From positions 1-12,206 of the forward strand of contig CAZGVW010000205.1 in assembly GCA_964529265.1 (NCBI GenBank): a stretch of 12,206 bases of DNA. The letters are read 5' to 3'. The notes under the pieces were generated by a model. That model worked only from the letters and a program-made list of their open reading frames with translations. It searched no databases and had not been told where the DNA came from. Shown in pieces: positions 1 to 5,396 of this stretch; within the stretch, counting starts at the first letter, position 1; the number at the start of each line of letters is the position of its first letter. A program made the translations under genes and the position numbers. Origin of the DNA: CAZGVW01 sp964529265 (GTDB lineage Bacteria > Planctomycetota > Phycisphaerae > Phycisphaerales > UBA1924).

Positions 1-503
1 CAACACGCAATCACCTCCGCATCCGCCCGCGGCGAATCATCCCCGATCATGTCCACATTCCACTGCGTGAACTCCCGCAGCCTTCCCCTCTGCGGCCGCT
101 CCGCGCGGAAGTAGTTCAGGATCGAGAACCACTTCACCGGCTTCGGCAGCGCGTTCGCCTTCGCCGCGGCCATGCGGGCGAGCGTGGGCGTGAACTCCGG
201 GCGCAGCGCGAAATCCGTCTCGCCCCCCGCGCGGCGGAAGGAGAACAACTCCGACACGATCCCCTCGCCGCTCTTGACCGTGTACAGGTCCAGATGCTCG
301 AACGTCGGGCCCTCGATCTCGTCGAACCCGTGGCGGATCGCCACCTTCCGCCACTTCTCGAAGAGCCACCGCCGCCGCGCGAACTCCGCGGGATAGAAAT
401 CCCGCGTGCCCCGGGGCGATTGGAACGTCCGCCCGCCCGCGGCGGGGCCGCCGCCCGACCCGCCACTCTTCGAACCCGCGCCAGCCCGATCCGCCTCGCT
501 CAT
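1..503 (-). CDS. hisS: Histidine--tRNA ligase, N-terminal part (cut by window edge)
   Basis: HisS charges tRNA(His) with histidine in the cytoplasm, using ATP. The visible 167 codons hold the class II synthetase N-terminal core. After a Gly/Ser/Ala-rich leader of about 27 residues comes SPRGTRDFYP, then an HGFDEIEGPTFEHLDLY stretch with VKSGEGIVSELFSF. ALRPEFTPTLARM and the motif 2 region FRAERPQRGRLREFTQWNVD follow, matching the HisS pattern in which the arginines contact ATP and the QWNVD segment is typical. The start is the ATG read from 503 down. No clear Shine-Dalgarno precedes it, and the low-complexity leader means translation could begin elsewhere. The catalytic C-terminal half and the anticodon-binding domain lie outside the window. 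It diverges from the TPR-like gene, with 171 bases between them. Identification is firm from the motifs; completeness cannot be judged. Confidence 0.93.
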   Translation of the reverse strand, partial: MSEADRAGAGSKSGGSGGGPAAGGRTFQSPRGTRDFYPAEFARRRWLFEKWRKVAIRHGFDEIEGPTFEHLDLYTVKSGEGIVSELFSFRRAGGETDFALRPEFTPTLARMAAAKANALPKPVKWFSILNYFRAERPQRGRLREFTQWNVDMIGDDSPRADAEVIAC

Positions 504-674
504 GGCGCGAGTGTAGTTGGAGCGGCGGGAACGGGCCGGAGGCCCCGCCCGAGGCGCTCAGTTCCGATTTGGCGCTTGGGAGGGAAGCCCCGCGGCTCTA
601 AACTCCGTCAAGTCGCCCGATCGCTCATCCGCGATCCGCACCCGGATCGTCTCGCCTCCCCGCAGGCCCAGCCC

Positions 675-2066
675 ATGTCCAACCGCACCATCCTCGCCAT
701 CGCCTCCTTCGCCGGGCTCCTGTCGTTCCTGTGGGCGCTGCTCTTCATGGCGCCTCCGCAGCGGCGGCCCGGCCTTTCGGGCATGGGGTTCGATCCTGCG
801 GAGCATGAGAAGGTGCTCGCGCACTGGACCTCCGAGATCGCGGCCGATCCGTACGACCTGCGCCTCTGGGGCCAGCTGGCGCAGAGCATTGCCCAGTGTC
901 CCTCCCAAGAGGAGGCGGTGGCCGCGTGGGTGCGCCGAGCGCCGAAATCGCTCCTCGAAGACCAGTGCGGCGAGGCGTTCGTGTGGCACTGGCTCGGCTG
1001 GATGCGGCAGCGCCGGGGCGACGATGCCGCAGCCGCGGAGGCCTGGCGGCGGGCCCAGGGGATGATCGAGAGTCACATCGAGCGATTGCCGGAGCGCACC
1101 ACGCACTTTCATTTGTACGCACTTGGATGGGAGCGCCTGCACCTGGGAGACGAGACCGGAGCGCGGGCCGCCCTCTCTGTGGCAGCCGATAAGATGATCA
1201 ACGCTCCGATGCGCGGTGCGCCGCCGCATGGTCAGTCGGCCGGCGCATTCTTCACGCAACTCGGAGGCCTCGCCCAGGCATGGCAGCGGCTGGGCGACAA
1301 CGAAGCCGCGGCAAGGGCCTGGATCCGGGTCGCCGAGGGGCTCTTCGAGCGCGACGAGCCGCTCGTCAACGGACCCCCGTGGCGGCAGGTCGCGGACGGT
1401 CTGCTCGACTGTGGCCGGGAGCCCGAGGCGATCGCGACCTATCTCCACGCGATGACGCCGGACTTCGAGGGGCGCCGGTCCGCCGACGACGGGCGCCGGG
1501 TCAGATTCGATCTCAGCCGCACAGCGCTCGAGGTCGTTCACGGCGCGCACGAAGCGCCCGACGCCCAGTCGGTGCGAGCGATGATCGGTGGGCGCGCGCT
1601 GGGAGCGCCCGATGGCGGGGGGATCTTCTCGCTCGACTCCTGCGTGCGGCATTGCGGGCAACTCGAAGCCCTGCTCGACGCGTCGGACCTGACCGTGTTC
1701 ACCGCGCCGCGCCGAAGAGCGCTGGGCTGGGCGTGGGCCGCCCTGGGCTTCGAAGATCGCGCGCGGGATCAGTGGCGGCGCTCCCTCGAAGACCAGCGAC
1801 GCGTCATGCGCGACAAGGACGAGATCACGGTATACGACGAGTACGAACTGATCTGCTGCCTGGCGCTCAATGGCGAGCGCGAAGAGGCCCTCGATCGCAT
1901 CGAGTCGATCGTCGCCGCGGGGTGGGCGCGCACGGACGAGGCGCGGGCCGATCCGGACCTCCACGCGATCCGCGCGGAGCCGCGCTTCATCGCCGCCCTT
2001 CAGGGCGTGGACGAGATTCCGCTGCCGGCGCGCCCGCCGCGAGCCGTTCGCCGCCAGCGAAACTAG
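675..2066 (+). CDS. Membrane-anchored TPR-like protein, function unknown
   Basis: I do not recognise a specific family. The 463-residue product starts MSNRTILAIASF, and residues about 5-24 form one hydrophobic segment, a membrane anchor or uncleaved signal. The rest is helical with TPR-like units: a Trp/Leu/Ala-rich helix pair near residues 61-80, LGWMRQRRGDDAAAAEAWRR near 110-130, LGGLAQAWQRLGDNEAAARA near 200-220, and LGWAWAALGFEDRARDQWRR near 350-370. The end, with PDLHAIRAEPRFIAAL, resembles the last unit of many bacterial TPR proteins. The soluble part probably faces the periplasm and scaffolds other proteins, but this is inference. The reading frame is open from 294. I chose the ATG at 675 because the protein-like sequence begins there and upstream codons give Arg/Pro-rich translation antisense to hisS. 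No clear ribosome binding site is visible. nuoG begins 100 bases downstream, so cotranscription is possible. Confidence 0.8.
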   Translation: MSNRTILAIASFAGLLSFLWALLFMAPPQRRPGLSGMGFDPAEHEKVLAHWTSEIAADPYDLRLWGQLAQSIAQCPSQEEAVAAWVRRAPKSLLEDQCGEAFVWHWLGWMRQRRGDDAAAAEAWRRAQGMIESHIERLPERTTHFHLYALGWERLHLGDETGARAALSVAADKMINAPMRGAPPHGQSAGAFFTQLGGLAQAWQRLGDNEAAARAWIRVAEGLFERDEPLVNGPPWRQVADGLLDCGREPEAIATYLHAMTPDFEGRRSADDGRRVRFDLSRTALEVVHGAHEAPDAQSVRAMIGGRALGAPDGGGIFSLDSCVRHCGQLEALLDASDLTVFTAPRRRALGWAWAALGFEDRARDQWRRSLEDQRRVMRDKDEITVYDEYELICCLALNGEREEALDRIESIVAAGWARTDEARADPDLHAIRAEPRFIAALQGVDEIPLPARPPRAVRRQRN

Positions 2067-2078
2067 GGCGGGCCCCGC

Positions 2079-2097
2079 CGCGGCGAGAGTCGCCGCG
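2079..2097 (+). terminator. Perfect 8-bp GC hairpin after the TPR-like gene
   Basis: CGCGGCGA and TCGCCGCG pair exactly around a GAG loop, 12 bases after the TPR-like stop codon and about 70 bases before nuoG. No T-run follows, so it is not a classical intrinsic terminator. It could be a T-less terminator, an mRNA 3'-end stabiliser or an attenuating hairpin in the nuoG leader. The structure is seen directly; the role is a guess. Confidence 0.35.
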
Positions 2098-2166
2098 CCC
2101 GGCCCCGACGGCGTTCCCCGCTATCATCGGGCCCCGCGTTTCGAGAAACCCAGGGACCACGCCCCG

Positions 2167-4167
2167 ATGCCCACCATCACGATCAACGGCAGAAAGTGCG
2201 AGTTCAAGGCCGGGCAGATGATCCTGCAGGTCGCCAACGACCACGGGATCGAGATCCCGCAGTATTGCTACCACGACGGCCTCTCCATCGTCGCCTCGTG
2301 CCGCATCTGCCTCGTCGAGGTGTGGGCGCCGAATCCGCGCAACGACAACAAGCTGGAGCCCATCCCCAAACTGCTCCCCTCGTGCCAGACGCCCGCGGGC
2401 GACGGGCAGGTGGTCCTCGCCGATTCGCCCAAGGCCGTCCAGAACCAGAAGGCGGTGATGGAGTATCTGCTCATCAACCACCCGCTGGATTGCCCCGTGT
2501 GCGATCAATCCGGCGAGTGCTTCCTGCAGGATTACTCCTTCAAGTACGGCCGCGGCGTCTCGCGCTTCGAGGAGGAGAAGGTCAAGCAGCCGAAGAAGGA
2601 CCTCGGTCCCCACGTTTACCTTTATTCCGATCGCTGCATCATGTGCTCGCGCTGCGTGCGCTTCACGCGCGAAGTGACGGGCACGGCGGAACTCATGATC
2701 TCCGCCCGCGGCAACAAGTCGCAGATCGACGTCTTCCCCGGCAAGGCGGTGGATAACCCGCTCTCGGCGAATGTGAACGACCTCTGCCCCGTCGGCGCCC
2801 TGCTCGACAAGGATTTCCTCTTCACGCAGCGCGTGTGGTTCCTCAAGGGCGCGGCGTCGATCGACGGCGTCACCGCCTCCGGCGACAACATCCGCATCGA
2901 CCACAACGAGGGCAAGATCTACCGCATCAAGCCCCGCACGAATCTCGACGTCAACAAGTGGTGGATCACGGATGAAGTCCGCTACGGCTGGAAGCACGTC
3001 CATTCGCCCAGCCGCCTGCGCTCGCCGATGTCGCGGCAGTACGGCGCGCTGGTCGAGTGCGATTGGGCCCGCGCGTACGACGCCGCGCTGACCGGCGTCG
3101 GCGCCGCGCTCGAGCGCACGCGCCGCCTCGCCGTCATGGTCTCGCCCATGCTCTCGTGCGAGGAGGCGTATCTGCTCGCCAAGGCCGCTCGCGCCATCGA
3201 CGACCGCGCCATCCTCGGCGTCGGCCCCGTGCCGCGCCAGGGCGAAGACCAGGTGTTCCCCGTCGGCGCCAAGCGCGATGACCCCAAGGCGTTCATCGTC
3301 CGCGCCGAAAAAGCCCCGAACGCCCGCGGCGTGCGGCGCGTGCTCGAGGCCGTCGCCGGAGGCCCCGGCAGCGGCGATGGGCGCGTCCTCGCCTATGACG
3401 AGATGCTCAGCCTGCTCCGCAGCGCCGCCGCGTCGTCGAAGGACGCCGCGGGTCAGGGCCGCATCGGCGCCCTCATCCTCACCGGCAACTATCCCAGCGA
3501 ATGGGCCGTGGATGAACTCCGCCAGGCCGCGGCTGCCGACAGCGTTTTCACCGTGCTCATCGATACGCTCGCCAGCGCGCTCGTCGAGTGCGCGGATGTC
3601 GTGCTCCCCGGCGCCACGTGGACGGAAAAGGCCGGAACCTTCGAGAACGATCGCCACCGCATCCAGGCCTTCGAGCAGGCGATTCCCGTCATCGAAGTGG
3701 CCAAGAGCGAGGGGCAGATCTCGCTCGATCTGCTCCACGCCGCCGCTGAAGGGCCGGTCGGCGTCGGCGCCACGGCGGGCGCGCGAAGCGGCGCGGCGGG
3801 GGCGGCCGGCGCATCGCCCCGGCGGACGTCTCCCGCGCGCGGCGCAGGCGCCAGCGACGTGCACTCACCCGCCTCTCAGGAATATGGCGGCGGCCTCGAG
3901 GATGCCCAGGCCGCGCGCGATTCGAGCACGCAGTTTCCCACCGGCGAAGGATTCGCCAGCCGCCGTCAGGAAGCAGGCTCGGGCGAGCGCGACGAGCGCC
4001 GCTTCCCGTGGAGCCCCGGCGCCCGCCGCGCCCCGCTCTACAACGCCGGCAACGTGCGGACGGAGATGGCCGCGGAATACGCGGCCCTCGGCGTCTTCAC
4101 CACCGATGTCCACCATCCCGCGCCGGAATCGATGCAGGAGGCGGATATGGAGGTTGTGGAGTTGTAG
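2167..4167 (+). CDS. nuoG: NADH-quinone oxidoreductase subunit G (complex I, 75-kDa-type)
   Basis: NuoG is the iron-sulfur subunit of the peripheral arm of complex I and passes electrons from NADH toward quinone. All ligands of three clusters are visible in the 666-residue product: Cys34, Cys45, Cys48 and Cys73 for the [2Fe-2S] N1b; His105, Cys109, Cys112 and Cys118 (HPLDCPVCDQSGEC) for N5; and Cys157, Cys160, Cys163 and Cys207 (CIMCSRC, later CPVGAL) for N4. The molybdopterin-oxidoreductase-like domain follows, with the typical TWTEKAGTFENDRHRIQ segment near residues 483-500. The optional N7 cysteines are absent: the segment reads WFLKGAASIDGVTASGDN. Residues about 528-620 are Ala/Gly/Ser/Arg-rich and low in complexity, before a conserved-looking tail starting at LYNAGNVRTEMAAEYAALG. 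The ATG at 2167 directly precedes the ferredoxin-like fold; no Shine-Dalgarno is evident. No other nuo gene is in the window, which suggests a dispersed complex I locus. Confidence 0.95.
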   Translation: MPTITINGRKCEFKAGQMILQVANDHGIEIPQYCYHDGLSIVASCRICLVEVWAPNPRNDNKLEPIPKLLPSCQTPAGDGQVVLADSPKAVQNQKAVMEYLLINHPLDCPVCDQSGECFLQDYSFKYGRGVSRFEEEKVKQPKKDLGPHVYLYSDRCIMCSRCVRFTREVTGTAELMISARGNKSQIDVFPGKAVDNPLSANVNDLCPVGALLDKDFLFTQRVWFLKGAASIDGVTASGDNIRIDHNEGKIYRIKPRTNLDVNKWWITDEVRYGWKHVHSPSRLRSPMSRQYGALVECDWARAYDAALTGVGAALERTRRLAVMVSPMLSCEEAYLLAKAARAIDDRAILGVGPVPRQGEDQVFPVGAKRDDPKAFIVRAEKAPNARGVRRVLEAVAGGPGSGDGRVLAYDEMLSLLRSAAASSKDAAGQGRIGALILTGNYPSEWAVDELRQAAAADSVFTVLIDTLASALVECADVVLPGATWTEKAGTFENDRHRIQAFEQAIPVIEVAKSEGQISLDLLHAAAEGPVGVGATAGARSGAAGAAGASPRRTSPARGAGASDVHSPASQEYGGGLEDAQAARDSSTQFPTGEGFASRRQEAGSGERDERRFPWSPGARRAPLYNAGNVRTEMAAEYAALGVFTTDVHHPAPESMQEADMEVVEL

Positions 4168-4246
4168 AGGCGGTGATGGGGTGTTTCACCACCCAGCATC
4201 TAGGGGATGTCGGGACACAAAAAGAGTGAATGTCAGCGCATGTCTA

Positions 4247-4280
4247 TTGCATACGCCTCCCCCCCCCCCCCCGATATTAT
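4247..4280 (+). promoter_or_regulatory. Possible promoter spanning the poly-C tract
   Basis: TATTAT at 4275-4280 is one base off the sigma-70 -10 consensus and stands out in GC-rich surroundings. The predicted transcription start, about 7 bases on, falls at the ATG at 4287, which would give a leaderless mRNA; no Shine-Dalgarno precedes that ATG. A weak -35 candidate, TTGCAT, lies at 4247-4252 with a 22-base spacer containing all 14 C residues. Spacer length would therefore depend on the C count. The elements are seen in the sequence; promoter activity is inferred, and planctomycete promoters are poorly characterised. Confidence 0.25.
4259..4272 (+). repeat. Homopolymer of 14 C residues
   Basis: An uninterrupted run of 14 C lies 14 bases before the ATG at 4287. 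Runs of this length are prone to replication slippage and also to sequencing error. If translation instead begins at the in-frame ATG at 4230, the tract lies inside the coding sequence, encodes four prolines, and any length change other than a multiple of three would shift the frame. I saw no other homopolymer close to this length in the window. Confidence 0.9.
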
Positions 4281-4286
4281 TCAAAC

Positions 4287-4931
4287 ATGCAGCCATCGAG
4301 CACCCAGGACTTGGATGGGCCCGCCCTCTCCGTCGCCGCCGCCGGAGTGACTCTCGTTGAGACCTTGGTCGCAATCAGCCTCATCGCGATCTTGATGGCA
4401 TTGTTGGTTCCGGCGCTCGCAGAATCGAAGCGCGCTGCAAGACAGGCGGGCTGCATTTCCAACGTGCGGCAGTCCGGCCTCGATATGTTGACGTACGCTT
4501 CATCGCACTCTGATTTCATGCCCGCGCCCAAGCGGTGGGATATTGATCCTTCGACCAACTGGTGGGGCTTCGACGGCCAGCCGGCCCCGGCTATCCTCAT
4601 CGGGTACGTCCGGCATGGAGATCTCATCGCGACCGAGGGCTACATTCACTGGAGTCCCAAGTGGCCGCTCATCCTCGCGGCTGATGGTGCGGCCGGCGGC
4701 GCGGCGTGGACGTGCGCGGGTCACTCGGATGACCACGCGCCTGTCTCCAGCGAGGATCGCCCGTGGATCGATGTGATGGGCGCGGCGACACCATTGAAGA
4801 CGGCGTTCTGGTACTCAAGCGCGTTCCTCGCCGATCCAAAGTTCTTCCGCGACATGGCGAACGGTTCGTTTCAGGACTTTGGGCCGCAGCGCCTCGCGGA
4901 CGTGCTACTTTCAGGGCGACCAAGCCCCTGA
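4287..4931 (+). CDS. Prepilin-type (type II pseudopilin-like) protein, probably truncated at its 3' end
   Basis: The 214-residue product has a type IV prepilin N-terminus. A short leader ends in Gly20, followed by VTLVETLVAISLIAILMALLV: a hydrophobic helix with Glu at mature position +5, the site read by prepilin peptidase and the assembly machinery. Mature position +1 is Val rather than the usual Phe or Met. The rest resembles the solitary pseudopilins common in planctomycetes: KRAARQAGCISNVRQSGLDM, a Trp-rich middle, then TAFWYSSAFLADPKFF and FQDFGPQRLADVL. The reading frame then ends abruptly in LSGRPSP. The usual C-terminal part of such proteins is missing, and dropping one base near 4905-4908 would join it to the next ORF. 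I prefer the ATG at 4287 because the leader is then a normal length; an in-frame ATG at 4230 would read through the poly-C run. Base composition is visibly less GC-rich than nuoG. No secretion or pilus genes are nearby. Confidence 0.78.
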   Translation: MQPSSTQDLDGPALSVAAAGVTLVETLVAISLIAILMALLVPALAESKRAARQAGCISNVRQSGLDMLTYASSHSDFMPAPKRWDIDPSTNWWGFDGQPAPAILIGYVRHGDLIATEGYIHWSPKWPLILAADGAAGGAAWTCAGHSDDHAPVSSEDRPWIDVMGAATPLKTAFWYSSAFLADPKFFRDMANGSFQDFGPQRLADVLLSGRPSP

Positions 4932-4946
4932 CTGGGCCGGCGCATC

Positions 4947-4953
4947 GGAGGAG
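4947..4953 (+). promoter_or_regulatory. Strong Shine-Dalgarno before the ORF at 4960
   Basis: GGAGGAG lies 16-18 bases after the pseudopilin stop codon, with 8 bases between GGAGG and the ATG at 4960. This supports independent translation of the downstream ORF and decides its start. Confidence 0.6.
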
Positions 4954-4959
4954 AGCCTG

Positions 4960-5328
4960 ATGGCCCTTCTCTGGCGTCATCCTGAATGGCGCGGCGCAAA
5001 GATCGTCCGAATCGATCCGGATCGAGTCACCGCCGGAACGGGTCTGGCGATGAAGGAGCAACTGTTCTCGCGCGGGTCGAACTCAAGATTCACGATGTAC
5101 CAGAGCCCAGAACTCCGCGCAACGCTCGATCGCTTCAACAAGAAGGAAGAAGGCGTCGGCGCGGCCTGGGTGATGTTCCCCGTCACCATGAAGCGCACAG
5201 GCAAGTACGAGGGCGAGCGCACGCTGCTCATCCGCGTGAACTACATCTACGACAACGCGACCGCGCGGTGCTGCCCCGTCCGGCTCGATTGGATCGGAGA
5301 GGACTACTCCCCGAGATTGCTGTTCTGA
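4960..5328 (+). CDS. Small protein of unknown function (122 residues)
   Basis: I do not recognise this family. The product starts MALLWRHPEWRGAKIVRID, has no signal peptide or membrane segment, and looks like a mixed alpha/beta domain. FNKKEEGVGAAWVMFPVTM and GERTLLIRVNYIYDN look like consecutive beta strands, followed by CCPVRLDWIGEDY. The last part resembles the C-terminal beta-sheet domains of uncharacterised planctomycete proteins, but this is an impression, not a match. The ATG at 4960 has a strong ribosome binding site and begins 28 bases after the pseudopilin stop, so the two are probably cotranscribed. The same frame is open back to 4879 within the pseudopilin 3' end. The ORF could therefore be the displaced C-terminus of a longer pseudopilin broken by one base (346 residues if restored), or the remnant of a longer gene that lost its N-terminus. 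It ends 13 bases before a strong hairpin. Confidence 0.6.
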   Translation: MALLWRHPEWRGAKIVRIDPDRVTAGTGLAMKEQLFSRGSNSRFTMYQSPELRATLDRFNKKEEGVGAAWVMFPVTMKRTGKYEGERTLLIRVNYIYDNATARCCPVRLDWIGEDYSPRLLF

Positions 5329-5341
5329 TTCGATGAAAAAA

Positions 5342-5369
5342 GGGGCGCCCCGGCCATCCGGAGCGCCCC
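5342..5369 (-). terminator. Intrinsic terminator of the metalloprotease gene, possibly bidirectional
   Basis: GGGGCGC (5342-5348) pairs with GCGCCCC (5363-5369). Inside, CCGG (5350-5353) pairs with CCGG (5358-5361) around a CCAT loop, with one C/A mismatch. Six A residues at 5336-5341 become six U after the hairpin on the minus strand, 28 bases beyond the metalloprotease stop. In the plus direction the hairpin follows the 4960-5328 gene and is trailed only by GTGTCTTTC, so termination there would be weaker. Confidence 0.85.
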
Positions 5370-5396
5370 GTGTCTTTCATCGCTCAGCCTGTCCGC

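Noticed and set aside
558..1964. 468-codon open frame on the minus strand
   Set aside because: It is antisense to the TPR-like gene. The plus frame has a sensible membrane segment and repeat structure; this one does not.
1987..3864. 625-codon open frame on the minus strand
   Set aside because: It is antisense to nuoG, whose cluster ligands prove the plus-strand frame. Its translation is Arg/Ala/Gly/Asp-rich with no motif.
4171..4194. GGTGA ... TCACC inverted repeat just after nuoG as a terminator
   Set aside because: It has only a 5-bp stem with a nine-base loop and no T-run, so it is too weak to call.
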